Assembly: GCA_025200525.1 (NCBI GenBank)
Contig: JANUSC010000052.1
Coordinates: 434,001-498,000 of the forward strand
Length of the DNA stretch: 64,000 nucleotides
Direction of reading: 5' to 3'
Source: Camellia lanceoleosa
Taxonomy: Eukaryota > Streptophyta > Magnoliopsida > Ericales > Theaceae
Shown here: in pieces, positions 45,954 to 62,352 of the stretch
How positions within the stretch are numbered: the stretch's first letter is position 1
Layout: the number at the start of each line of letters is the position of its first letter
Program-made: the position numbers and the translations under genes
The notes under the pieces: generated by a model
What the model was told of the DNA's origin: nothing
What the model saw: only the letters and a program-made list of their open reading frames with translations
Databases searched by the model: none

Positions 45954-47957
45954 TTAGGGTTTTATTTTGGTGGCTTTATTAATTTCTCAAGTGATTTCTT
46001 TGATCTTCAAAAAAATATTCCCTTTATTTATGTTTAATTTGTTATTTATTTATTTATTTATATTTATTTGATGTTGGTTTGATTTTGTATTTACATGAAG
46101 ATGATAGATTGATTTTAATTATTTTAATTAGTTGTGTATGTCAGGTTTAGAGTTTTTATATGTATTTATTTTATGGCTATAATCACACTCATGGTTATAT
46201 GAAATTAAAATAAACTTAAAACCCTTAGATAAATTTCTTATATTCCATCATGACTCCATGGATTGTTGTTTTATTTGAGTGTTGGTGAGAAAGAGTGTAA
46301 AAAAAAAAAGGAAATGAGGTGAGGATTTTGAGATTTATTTGAATGCCTTAGGCTTGACATTGTTATGTCTGTTCTGATGAGTAGATGAAAGATTGTGTAT
46401 ATATATATTGTTGCCTCGTTCTTAGGGGTAGACGAGTGCTTTGATTTACGCGTGTACGTATATGCTAACCATCCGGAGAGTGTGGGTCAAACTCGAGACG
46501 ATATCCTCGTGCAAGTTTGGCTTCGAAGCGGTGTTAGGTATACGGGAGGCACATGGGATATATGTGTAGGCCTTAAGTGAAGGGCCAAAGTGGTGGAGTT
46601 AAGGTATCAATAATTAAATATGAACTTATTAGTATAATTTGAATTGTATTGATTTGTACATGTTGAAAAATAGTAAAAAATCTCAATAAATTAGGAAATT
46701 TGGGCAGCGGCATTTATACGTAATTTTATACAACTTTTGTGTTTTAACTTTTTATTAGAAAGATTGATTAGAACTTCTAATTGGATGATCATTGTTACAA
46801 TAGTTTTTATTTATTTTAGTATTGTAGATTTTAGATGCTATTTTAACCCATGAAACGAGCTCATTTTTATTGGTTTCGCATACACTAAAGTAAAACATTA
46901 TTCTGAACACTTTTCATGTTTTGAACTTTTCCGAAAAAAAATCAACTTAGGGCATTTTCTTTTCGTTTTCAACTTTAGATTTTTCGGTTGAATTCCGTCT
47001 AGGTTCTTCTATCAAGTTTTTCTCTCAACCTGTTCAGTTTATACTAAATTCGTTGGCGTTGACTTTGAGGAAATTTGATTTTGTACAACTTTTGTTCTTT
47101 GAGTTTTGGTCAATTCGAATTATTTAAGCATAAAACGGTGCATTTTTATACTTCTTCAGCAAGTTACTTATGATTAAATTATACTAACTTATTTTTTGCA
47201 TACTGGTGGGTCTTACTAACTTTTTATGTAGGGCAGACCCACCATATTTTTATTTTTATTTTGTTTATTTTATACTCAATTTATATTTCGTTGTGTACGG
47301 GCAAGAAACTAAATGCCACCATATCTCGGGAAACTACCCATTCGTCTCGGCGCGGATGAAACTACTTGTCTTTTCCCGTAACAAGAATTAAATGTATTTT
47401 TGTTTGTGTCTAGTGGACACATGGGTGTCAAATATTTGTATTCATACTAGTATACTTGTATACTGACCCGTTTTGTTTATTGGCATCTCGGGTGCGTTCT
47501 ATTTGAGCGTGGACGAGTTTCTTTTGCAAGATTAGTTGGGGCTACGATATTGACGAGAAATAACTACGATTGTAGGACATGTCGTTTGGACTTCTTTTGT
47601 TTTCTTGAGCTTAGGGTTAATATTAGTTTATGTATTTATTATTTTTTGTTATGACTTTAGTATTTTGATAATTTGGCATGGTTTGTAACTTTACATTATT
47701 TAAGTTGTTTTGACTATTTATTATTACTTTAATGTTGGAGGTATTGGATAGTTATGAAATTATGGTGAATGGTTTGATTGGCGTTTTAGTAGTTTTTTTT
47801 TTATCCCTTATAATCTTTTGAGCATGTAAATTTACTTAAACTTTATAGAGATGAGAATGTTTAGATTTTGTTTCATCCCTAGGATTTGGATGATAGAACA
47901 TTGATTGGGATTTAGTCCTAATTTAATATTTAATTGTCCAAATTTTAGGACGTGACA
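45557..47957 (+). mobile_element. Solo LTR of a gypsy-like element (2.4 kb), in copia B
   Basis: Starts TGTAGCGACC and ends GGACGTGACA. The flanks are ACAAA and ACATA, a 5-bp duplication with one mismatch. A (TA)n run at 45837-45857 and a (GA)n run at 45919-45951 frame the likely promoter and leader. Ends of the type TGTAGCGACC...GGACGTGACA are frequent in plant Ty3/gypsy (chromovirus-type) LTRs; this assignment is from memory of such termini. No coding sequence is inside. Confidence 0.7.
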
Positions 47958-48972
47958 ACATATGGAATAGAGACAGCAAACACAGCAGATAGTAGGACAG
48001 ACCTAATAGATATAACAGACATACTAGACGCATTAGCAGCATTGACAGTAATAGGAAAGGAAAGAGGAGTACAATTTTGAAGTAAGAAGAGATAGGGAGT
48101 CATATGATGAGAGGCACCAGAGTTAAAAAGCCAGATAGCTGAAGAAATACCTGAAGAAGACCCAAACAAACCTGAATGAAGAGAGGAAACAATGGAGGCA
48201 GATAGGGATAGCTGGGAGGTAGACAATGTATGCTGAAGCTGACTAATCTGAGCAGTCAAGGAAGCCAAGTCAGGATCAGGAGCCGGAGCAGATGCAGTAG
48301 AATTGGTGGGAGGTCGAACGGTACTCAGAGGAGGAGCGCAAAACTTGATCGGAAATTACTGAGACGACGAGGCAGACACAGGCAAAGTAGACAAACATCC
48401 CTTCTTGGGACAAAGATACTTCCAATAACCCCTTTGAATGTAGAAGGCACACTCATTAAAAGCTAAAGACATTGTAATAACCAGAAGTCTAAGTGGTTAA
48501 AGTGTAATAAACCCAAAATGGGCAACGAGGGGGCAAAGGGTAATAACGAAAAACCTGGGGGTTGTAGTGTAATAAATCTGAAAATAAGGTATTAAGTATA
48601 AACCACCGAAGGAGATCGAAGCTAAGGAATAGTGCAGATTCTGAGAAACGAAACCAAAGAGAGACTGAAGGAGATCGAAGCTGAGAGACGAACTTGATGG
48701 CTTCTAGGGTCGAACTCCACGTTCACCACACCAAGAGAGACAAACCAGAAGTCGAATGCAGAGACCAGAGAACCACATATTCAACTTGCGACCTAATGAG
48801 CCAACTAGAGGTCATGGATGATGACGAATCGTGATTCTGGCAACCACCCAACAATTGCGACCAAGGAGCTTGATGGAGAGACAAAGGACAACACCAAAAA
48901 TCAGTCGGTGACCACCCAACGAGCGATCAAAAGCAACGACCAAAGTGTGATGGTTGCTAATATATTTAATTG
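47958..48972 (-). pseudogene. Copia B protease, gag tail and leader
   Basis: The frame from 48268 reads LTAQISQLQHTL and then WLFNSGASHHMTPYLFL, the protease site with Asp replaced by Asn (usual form WIVDSGASHHM), so it would be inactive. Upstream to about 48470 a frame with YWKYLCPKKGCLS suggests a decayed gag zinc-knuckle tail. 48470-48972 shows no gag core, so most of gag is deleted or replaced. Confidence 0.7.
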
Positions 48973-49151
48973 TGTAAGATTCCTGAAAGCTTTTCTATAT
49001 ATTTAATTGTGTCTAATACAAAGATTACAACTAATATATATATAGCAAACCTAAACCTAATCGAAAATAAGAAATAAGAATAACCCTATACAATTAATCA
49101 ATCTAAAATATACAAGCAATCTAATTGATATATTTCCATAATATGCTCACA
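48973..49151 (-). mobile_element. Copia B 5' LTR
   Basis: The 179-bp LTR matches 37896-38072 over its whole length. On the minus strand it starts TGTGAGCATATT at 49151 and ends GAATCTTACA at 48973. GATGC follows at 49152. Confidence 0.9.
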
Positions 49152-49156
49152 GATGC

Positions 49157-50651
49157 ATCATCAATAAATGTCAGGAAGTATTTTCTGCCACCCAAAGATT
49201 CCACTTCTATAAGACCGCATACATCAGAGTATGCTCTACTCAACAACTCTGATTGTCTTCTGGATGATGTATAGAAAGAGACTCTATGATGCTTCCCAAA
49301 CAAGCAGTTGTCACAAGGATTCAATTTCGCATCTTTGGCAAAGGGAATAAGAGACTTCTTTGCCAAAATCTGCAACCCTTTCTCACTCATGTGACCTAGC
49401 CTTTTGTGCCACAAATTTGGTGATGCCTCATCTTCTGTTGTGTTGAGGCTATCTGAATTCACCTCCACACGAGTCTTGTACAGCATGCCACTTGCATGTC
49501 CTTTGGCTACCACCAGAGATCTTTTTTCAACTTCCATGTGCCTTTGCCGAAGTAGTTCTCATAGCCTTGTCGATCTAAGGCTATCCATGAAATGAGATTC
49601 AGGCGTAAATCGGGAACATACCTGACATCTTTCAACAACATCATGCACCCAACTTTGGTTTGGATGCGAACATCACCGATCTTCACTGTACCAAAATCTC
49701 CAGCTTGGTACGTACTAAAAAACTCTTTCCGGGATATCGCGTGGTAGGAAGCTGCTATATCTACTACCCACTCGGTGTCGTTGTCTGACATATGGAGGCA
49801 TTCTTCTTCTCTAATATAGAATAATGTAATATCCTCTGAGACAGTAACTGCAGTGTCCCCATCTTTGGTCTTTGGCTGTCTATTGCCTTGTTTTTGTTCT
49901 TCCTTCAAGCTATAACAATATTTCTTAATGTGACCCTCCTGGCTACAGTGGTAACACTTGAACTTTGGCTGGCTCGTACTTTCTCTGGATTTCCCTCTAT
50001 CTTGAGATCTTCTCCTACTACGTCCTCTGCTTTTGCTTCTTCCCTTGCCTCTTCCTCTACCTTTACCTTTATTTTCTTTGACAAGGGCATAAGACTGATC
50101 TCTATCCATGTCTTTCTTTATTGCCTCTTCATTGAATAGAGCATCTGTAACCATGCTTATGGTCAGTTTTCCTTCTAGTGCAGTGTTGCTGAGGGACACC
50201 ACCAACATCTCCCAACTATCTGGCAAATAACTGAGCAGTAATAGGGTCTGCATCTCATCATTTAACTCTATTTTTTCACCAGTGAGTTTCATCAAATTTT
50301 GAAACTCACTGGTGTGTTTAGCAGTAGAGATACCACCTTTCAACTTCAAATTTACAAGTCTTCTCATTAGGAGGGCTTTGTTTCGAGCAGTCTTCGACTA
50401 ATACATGCCTTCTAACTTTGTCCAAAGAACATAGGCATCAGTCTCCTGGGCGACATGGTGGAAGACACTGTAATCGATCTATTGTTTGATTTGGCCAATG
50501 GTTTTCGATTCTTCTACTTCCAGTCTTCATCATTTTCCATTGCTGGTTTGACTCTATTAAGCTCAATGGGGTTAAACAAATCTCAATAGTATAGGACATC
50601 TTCTATTTTGGGCTTCCAAATTGCATAGTTGGAAGCATTCAGCTTGATCAT
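49157..50651 (-). pseudogene. Copia A gag, protease and start of integrase
   Basis: A start at 50651 opens MIKLNASNYAIWKPKIEDVL, the usual gag N-terminus, followed by a stop. The frame from 50367 continues with STAKHTSEFQNLMKL, EMQTLLLLSYLPDSWE and an Arg/Lys-rich segment. The CCHC zinc knuckle CYHCSQEGHIKKYC lies near 49930. The protease reads EWVVDIAASYHAISRKEF near 49775; the active site is DIA where DTA/DSG is expected. The frame from 49537 carries LWHKRLGHMSEKGLQILAKK, CLFGKHHRVSF, AYSDVCG and FLTFIDDAS before copia B breaks it at 49152. Confidence 0.85.
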
Positions 50652-51433
50652 GGATCTTGAAGTCAACGTTGATTCCTCTATCAACACTTGTCTCTACAGA
50701 AAATGATCTCTGTCTGAAAATCAGGCTTCGCTATTGAGTCTAGACTGGTCAAATTAGCTAGAAAAGCACTTCAGATTGCCAAAATAAAAATTACAAATTT
50801 CAGAAATTTGATTTGCAAAATATGACCATACGGATGTATTTAAAATATTCCAAATAGTTGGAAAGCACTATTGGATTGTCAAAAACAAACTCAGAATGAC
50901 TCAAATCGAGCCAAAATAGGTTGAACGGTTCAGATCAGTGCAATCTGGTGCAACTGAGAAGCACCGGATAATTTCTCCAGTTCGGCTAGCATCAGGATGA
51001 CATTAGCGACTTGGCTACTAGCGGTGCGGCTTGGTCAGCGGCTGAGTCAACGACGGCTTGGTCAACGGCTTGGAGGCTCAGACGATGTTAGCGGCTTCGG
51101 CTTGGCATGGTGGCTCAGACGATGTTAGTGGCCGTCGTTGTGACATTAGCTAACGGTGATGGGATGATGTCAGTGCCTGGCGAACTGGGGACGACGCATG
51201 CTGCGCGTGTAGCACATCTATGCACGTGATCACGGTGTCAGTTAGCGCGTGGAGGGGCGTGTGGCTTCATCCGAGCTTCTTTTTTGATGCAGTTTTCACC
51301 CCTGTGCTTATCTCGTCAAGGGCTTTAATCTGGTGTGATCAAAATTGGATTTCGACTACTTTGAATTCTGGACAATTTTTTAGAACACACTATATTTTTT
51401 CAAAAAACAACCAACGCGGCTCTGATACCACAT
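50652..51433 (-). other. Copia A leader region with primer site and minisatellite-like repeats
   Basis: GCTCTGATACCA at 51419-51430 is the complement of the tRNA-Met primer site TGGTATCAGAGC next to the 5' LTR. Between 50985 and 51170 a GC-rich stretch repeats GGCTCAGACGATGTTAGYGGC and CGGCTTGGTCA-like units. No coding sequence is supported. Confidence 0.65.
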
Positions 51434-51873
51434 TATTAGGATCATGGACAACCAAAAAGATAAACAATAAGCAATCACACACTACTGAGACACCAATATT
51501 TACGTGGTTTGGCCCATTGCCTACGTCCATGGACAGAAACGAAAATTTCACTAAAACAGAGCAAATACAAATCAGAGGAGGAGAACTACTCTCACTCAAC
51601 TCATAGCTCTCTATCTCTCAAATTTCTGATACAATTAATCATTTCCCTCCCGTCTCTATTTATACACAAAGATGAGAGAGAGAGAGAGAGAGAGGAGACA
51701 AACCCACCAAAATTTTCTACCTTCTTAATGGTGAGAGTCAACAATGGCAAGAACGTGAAGAGAAGGGAGAACTGGCCTTACAGATGCCCAGCTTAAACTT
51801 TCACTTGCGATGGAAGTCCTCGTACACCATTCTACTTGACTCTCTGCTTGCATGCATGGGGTTGGAGCTAACA
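51434..51873 (-). mobile_element. Copia A 5' LTR
   Basis: On the plus strand it runs from TATTAGGATC (TG mutated to TA) to GAGCTAACA, 440 bp, followed by TATAC at 51874. A (GA)n run at 51673-51694 corresponds to that in the 3' LTR. Confidence 0.9.
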
Positions 51874-51878
51874 TATAC

Positions 51879-57032
<5,154 letters not shown>

Positions 57033-57037
57033 GGACC

Positions 57038-57932
57038 TTACTTGTTGTCAAAATCCAAGGATAAACTTGGGTTTAATTGAGTTGTAATTTTCTTATATTT
57101 TTGGTTTTCTTGCTCGAGCGGGGAAAGTGGCGCTCGAGCGGAGATTCCGTCCTCACAGTATTTTGCTCGTCTGCAAAATATACTGAGTGGTGTGTTTTTA
57201 CGCTCGAGCATGGGATCTGACGCTTGAGCGTGAACCCTGATTTGGAACACGCGATATAGAGTCCCCATTCCAGCGTCCATTCCCATGATCGAGCGGACCT
57301 CTTAATCTCAGCCTTTATAAAACCTCAAGTTGCTCCAAATCTAGGGTTACATTTTCTAGATCTTCTTTAAGGCTTTTAGAGTTTTCTTTTGGGGATATTT
57401 TTCTGGTTTTCCTTGATGTTTGATTGAGTTTGAACTCATGTTCTTATAAGCACACATCACGGAGTTTGTTTTATCTTCTTTGAGTGTATTCTTCTTTGAT
57501 GGAATTCGAAGATTCAAGCACAGAGTAATCAAAGGAGTTTGATGCTGTGTGTAATCGTTGATTCGACAATAGATGTTGTGGATTCAACATCAATCTAATC
57601 AATTTTGAGACGACGGTTGTGGTGAAAGATATACAGAAGGTTTGAAGACAAATTGGAAGCATTTGGGTAACTTGTTTGGTATCTTTGTAATCTTTCTTTC
57701 TTCAGTAGTGGATTGATTTGTGGCGTTTCACCCGTGGTTTTTTTTATCATAATTGAAGGTGCTTCAATTGTGGTTTTTCTACTTAAAAATCGTTTGTGTC
57801 AATTTATTGCTTTCTGAAACAACAATCTAGATCACTTTCATACATGCTTGATGATTTAAATTGTGAGTTTTAATTGGTTGGGAATTGAAACAATTAAATC
57901 TTGATCTTATCACGAATCACTTAGGTTTTTCA
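57038..57932 (+). mobile_element. Copia E 5' LTR, main part
   Basis: Continues the ten bases at 53251-53260. It contains repeated CTCGAGCG motifs (57113, 57132, 57201), TTTATAAA at about 57315 as a TATA candidate, and ends TTTTTCA before the primer site. The solo LTR at 44207-45223 is a diverged copy. Confidence 0.8.
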
Positions 57933-57991
57933 ATTGGTATCAGAGCAGGTCACTCTTTGTTTTTATCAAAACTATTGGAGTGTGATTTTTT

Positions 57992-59061
57992 GTGATTGGT
58001 GATTTGGATTCAATTCGTGAAGGTAATGCGACCCATAGACCTCCGTTAGTTGATGATACAAACTATTCTTATTGGAAAGCTCGTATGAGGGCGTTTTTAA
58101 AATCTCTCGATGAGAAAGTTTGGCACTGTGTGATCTATGGATGGAGTGAACCTATTGTCACTATTGATGGTGTTGATATTTCCAAACCCCTTGATAAATG
58201 GGAGCATTCGACTATCAAAACTCGAGTTGGAACAGTAAGGCTCTCAATTCCCTTGTTTGCTCTGTCACACCTGAAGAGTTTCGTCGTATTTGCACGTGTG
58301 AGGTAGCAAAAGAGGCTTGGGACATTCTTGAAATGATTCACGAGGGAACTACTTCTGTAAAAGGTCAAAACTTCAACGTCTCACTTCTGCCTTTGAAACT
58401 CTTTTTATGCGTGATGATGAGACGGTTGATGATTTTTATGCTAAACTTAGTGACATCGTGAATTTTTGTTTCACACTCGGTGAAAAAATCCTTGAAGCTA
58501 AGATTGTTGGAAAAATTTTGAGGTCTTTACCTGAGAGGTTCCAATCAAAAGTAACAGCTATTGAGGTGGCTCAGAATGTTGATACCCTCAAGCTTGATCA
58601 GTTGGTTGGAAACTTGCAGACTTATAAAGCCTACCAATTTCTAAGAAAAAACAAAAAGATAGTATGGCTTTCACTAGTGCTCATGAGACTGCAAAAACTT
58701 CTGAGACTGAGTTTGATCTAGAGTTCAAGATGACGGCTATGTTTACTAAACAGTTCAAAAAAAATTTAAAGAAAAAAAAAAGCCTAATTTCAGGGACCCT
58801 ATTTCAAAAGATAAGAGTAACAAAAAACCCAAAACTTTTTCACCAAAACTTGCTCCAAAAACTGAAAAGAAGATTGTGAAGGGACAAGGAGTTAAGTGTT
58901 ATGAATGTCAAGGGTTTGGACATATTGCTCTTGAATGTCCGTCGAAAAAGAATCGGAAGAAAGCTTATACAGTGACTTGGGATGATGAAAGTGGGTCAGA
59001 GCAAGAACCCGAAGAAACTGAATCTGGTGAAGACGAGGATAGTGCTTTCATGGCATTCTAG
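57992..59061 (+). pseudogene. Copia E gag, first copy, with zinc knuckle
   Basis: Begins IREGNATHRPPLVDDTNYSY and WKARMRAFLKSLDEKVW, the copia gag N-terminal (DUF4219/UBN2) domain. After frame changes near 58230 and 58390 it continues TPEEFRRICTCEVAKEAWDI, LRSLPERFQSKVTAIE and LKLDQLVGNLQTYK. Then comes a Lys-rich stretch and the CCHC knuckle CYECQGFGHIALEC near 58890-58930. It closes with an acidic tail EEPEETESGEDED-like and a stop at 59061. At least three frame breaks are present. Confidence 0.8.
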
Positions 59062-59940
59062 TTCATTTTCATTCAACCTCCTTCGAAGCTAGTGGAATTT
59101 GCTCGTGGTCAGAATCTATATCGTGCTCGTACCTTTGATGGGAGTAATTACTTGTATTGGAAGATCAGAATGAGGGCGTTTCTGAAAGCTTTTAACCTTG
59201 AAGGCTGGCAAGCCATTGAAGAGGATGATGAAAGCACTGACAATCCAAGCAATCAGAGAGTTCTGACTACTATTTGTGAAGCAATTTCTGATGAAGAACA
59301 GCAACGGGTTACTCACTGCACAAAGGCCAAAGATGCATGGGACATTCTGAGTCAATTTCATGAAAGAGGAAAGTCATTTTCACCACTATCTATCACATTT
59401 CCTGCCTTAGTTGCTCGACTGGATGAGGTCCAAGAGAAAGAGGAGCAAAAAGAAGATGATGAAACATCAGAAGATAATGATGAGATTGATTGTGATGAGC
59501 TACAACAAGCTTACGAAAAGTTTTACGATGAATCTCTTGATTTTTCCAAGATCAATAACAAACTCACTCTCAATCTTAAAGCAATTGAAAGCGAGAATGT
59601 CAAGCTAAAAGGAGAAATTGAAATAGCAAAGCAGAATGTCATCAAGATCTCTAATGACAGGCAAGACCTATGTGGGAAACTTCTATCTTGTGAGACCGAA
59701 AGGAATGAACTTCTGAAAACATATGCAACATATGAAGAGAAGATTGAAAGCCTTGAGATGTCACAAGCTACATTGGAAGAGATGGTTTGTCAAAAAGATG
59801 AAGAACTCAAAGATGTTAGAGCCACAATTGCCATATGGAACAAAGGTTCCAAGTCATTAGAAGACATCCTCGGGTCTCCACAAATGGGTTGTGACAAAAG
59901 TGGGCTAGGCTATGGTTATGCGACAGCTCATAAGGGATAG
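59062..59940 (+). pseudogene. Copia E second gag N-terminal domain joined to the gag coiled coil
   Basis: A 282-residue frame starts with a second N-terminal gag domain: RARTFDGSNYLYWKIRMRAF, LEGWQAIEED, then EEQQRVTHCTKAKDAWDILS. It is paralogous to, not identical with, that at 57992. From about 59440 it becomes an acidic coiled coil (DELQQAYEKFYDESLDFSKI; NELLKTYATYEEKIESLEMS) ending NKGSKSLEDILG and SGLGYGY. In SIRE-like copia elements this coiled coil normally follows the zinc-knuckle tail directly, so the second domain looks inserted into gag. The long intact frame is notable; a host gene is unlikely given the flanks. Confidence 0.7.
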
Positions 59941-59988
59941 GCCTCTACATCTCATGACCTAAAGACTCAAGCAAAGGGAAAGCTGAAG

Positions 59989-61330
59989 GTGCACCAGGGT
60001 GATCCCTCTCTTCATCTACCTAACAGGGGTAAGATCAACAAAAGAGAGATAAAACTTGTTTTTGTTTGTTATTATTGTGGTAGTTATGGCCACATTCTTC
60101 TTATTGCTTTGAGTTGTTTGGTAAGGTGTCTCAAAAGAGTAGAAATTCTAATACGTTTTGGGTTAGGAGACAACCTTACATGTCTAAGCAGAACACCAAG
60201 ATTAATGAGGGTGTTCACAACGCTAAGACATTCACCAAGACCGCCAGTCCTGATTTTGTTAAGACCAAAAAGATAAGGGTGAGAAAAGATGACTTGACTT
60301 GTTTAGTTGTTCACACTACTCTAAAAGCACGTGACTCATCCATGTGGTACCTTGATAGTGGGTGCTCTCATTACATGTCAGGTGACAAATTCTACTTCAC
60401 CTCCCTTGAAAAATATGAAGGAGGAATTATTAGTTTCGGTGATGGTGGCACTTCTAGAGTCATTGGTAAGAGCTCTATAAGTGTGGCTGGTCTTCCTAAG
60501 CTCGAAAATGCATTACTTGTTGATGGCCTTAAAGCAAATCTTTTTGAGCATAAGTCAAAAGTGTGATTCCCACCATGAAGTATTATTTTCAAAAAATAAA
60601 TGTGGAATTTTAGATAAAAAGGGAAATACAGTCATGCATGGGGTTCGCACATTTGATGACTATGATGGGATTATTACCACTAATGATCCCACTTGCTACT
60701 TAGCCATCATAAGTAATATTGATCTATGGCATCAAAGATTAGGTCACATAAATTTCAAAGACCTAACTAAGATAACCAACAAAGAGCTTGTGAGAGGAGT
60801 ACCTAAACTAGGTAAGAATATGAACCATGTGTATGGACCATGTCAACTTGGGAAGCAAACTCGTGCCCCTCATAAAAAGGTGAACAGGTTTACAACCAAA
60901 CATCCTCTTGAATTGGTTCATATGGATCTTATGGGCCCGACTCACACTGAAAGCATTGGAGGTAAAAAGATACATTTTTTTAATCGTTGATGATTTTACT
61001 CGTTTTTCATGGGTAAATTTTTTAAAAGAAAAATCTGATACGTTTGATACTTTCCAGGCCTTAGTTCTTAAAATCCAAAATGAACAGGGTGTTTCTATTG
61101 GGCGTATCATAAGAATCCAAACTGATCATGGTCGTGAGTTTGAAAATAGTTCATTTTCGGATTTTTGTGATATGCATGGAATTAAGCATGAATTTTCAGC
61201 ACCTATTACTCCACAACAAAATGGAGTTGTTGATAGGAAAACAGAGTTGTTCAAGAGACGGCTAGGGTCATGCTCCTTAGTAAGAAAGTTCCTCCAAAGT
61301 TTTGGGTTGAAGCCCTAAATACTGCTGTTT
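59989..61330 (+). pseudogene. Copia E second zinc knuckle, protease and integrase
   Basis: CYYCGSYGHI near 60068 begins a second knuckle. The protease reads SSMWYLDSGCSHYMSGDKFY near 60340 with intact DSG. After a frameshift at about 60545 come IDLWHQRLGHINFKDLTK, NKELVRGVPKLGK, LVHMDLMGPT, then in another frame VDDFTRFSWVNFL and RIQTDHGREFENSSFSDFC. PQQNGVVDRKTELF follows, where the catalytic Glu of ERK is Asp. Frame changes near 60545 and 60985 and the E-to-D change indicate a dead integrase. Confidence 0.8.
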
Positions 61331-62352
61331 ATGTCATAAATCGTGTGTATTTAAGGCCCAGCACTTTACAAACTCCATATGAATTGTGGAAGGGATTGAA
61401 CCTAATGTAAAATCCTTCAAAACGTTTGGGAGTAAATGTTACATTTTCAAAGATAGAGAGCCTTTGGGAAAATTTGACTCCCAAAGTGATGAAGGTATTT
61501 TTCTAGGGTATTCAACCACTAGTAGAGCTTTTCGTGTCTATAACTTGCGAACTTCATCTTTAATGGAATTGATCAATGTGGTTATAGATGACACAGGTTC
61601 TCCTACTTCAGCAATAAATGAGGAAGAAAATGGCGAGTCTCCAATCTTAGATACTGAACCACAAAATCAAAAAGAAGCTGAGGTCTAATCACAAGAAGTT
61701 GAGACAGCACCAACTTCTCAAGTAAGTCAGAGTCCACAGAATGCACAAAGAGACACCACTTCTGATGCTTCTGTCACCACAAGTCCAGAGTTCAAACTAT
61801 CAGCAAGGGTGTAAGTGAATCATTCAGCTCAATAGGTGATTGGAAGTGTTTCAGATCGAATGAAAACCTGAAGACAAATTCGGGATGAGGTATCTCATAT
61901 GTGTTATGTTTCATTAATTGAACCTAAGAATATAAAAGAGGCCTTACTAGATGATAGTTGGGTTAATGCAATGCATGAAGAATTAGGTCAATTTGAACGT
62001 AACAATGTTTGGACTCTTGTTCCCAGACCTAGAGACATGAATGTGATAGGTACTAAGTGGATCTTTAAGAATAAATTTGATAAGAATGGTACTGTGGTTA
62101 GAAATAAAGCTAGGTTGGTTTCTCAAAGCTACATACAAGTAGAGGGTGTTGACTATGATGAGACGTTTGCCCCAGCGGCACGTCTCAAATTTGTTCGTAT
62201 TTTACTTGGTGTTACATGCTTTCTTGGTTTCAAACTGTTTCAAATGGATGTGAAAAAGTGCCTTTTTGAGTGGGTACTTAAAAAAAGAGGCTTATGTTGA
62301 GCAACCAAAAGGGTTTGAGGACCCTAAATGTCCAAACCATGTCTACAAGTTA
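61331..62352 (+). pseudogene. Copia E integrase tail, linker and RT start
   Basis: FKTFGSKCYIFKDREPLGKF and GIFLGYSTTSRAFRVYN are the integrase C-terminal block. A Ser/Thr/Gln-rich linker with stops follows. RT begins ALLDDSWVNAMHEELGQFER, NNVWTLVPRP, IGTKWIFKNKFDKNG, VRNKARLVSQSYIQVEGVDY and LFQMDVKKC. It is frameshifted near 62260 and stops at HVYKL when the next LTR begins at 62353. YVDD and later motifs are outside the window. Confidence 0.8.

Larger units (their letters stand above)
37896..49151 (-). mobile_element. Copia B: Ale/Retrofit-like Ty1/copia element inside copia A, carrying three solo LTRs
   Basis: Short LTRs at 48973-49151 (5', 179 bp) and 37896-38072 (3', 177 bp) begin TGTGAGCATATT and end ATCTTACA on the minus strand. 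GATGC is duplicated outside (37891-37895 and 49152-49156), and joining these restores the copia A integrase. After removal of the solo LTRs at 39348-42781, 44207-45223 and 45557-47957 about 4.4 kb remain. GCAGGGA next to the 3' LTR is the polypurine tract; no primer site was found next to the 5' LTR. LTRs are by eye about 92-93 percent identical. The lineage is inferred from RT and integrase motifs. Confidence 0.9.
30551..51873 (-). mobile_element. Copia A: Tork/Tnt1-like Ty1/copia element carrying nested elements
   Basis: LTRs at 51434-51873 (5') and 30551-30985 (3') bound the element, and TATAC is duplicated outside it (30546-30550 and 51874-51878). Removing the solo LTR at 32665-37090 and copia B at 37896-49151 with their duplications leaves about 5.6 kb in the usual order gag, protease, integrase, RT, RNase H. 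The pre-integrase and integrase blocks (LWHKRLGHMSEKGLQILAKK, YSDVCG) match the Tnt1 group. The LTRs are by eye only about 88-90 percent identical, more diverged than those of copia B inside it. Confidence 0.9.

Noticed and set aside
59092..59940. The intact 282-residue coiled-coil frame as a host gene
   Set aside because: It carries a copia gag N-terminal domain and the usual SIRE-like gag tail, and is flanked on both sides by copia E gag and protease.
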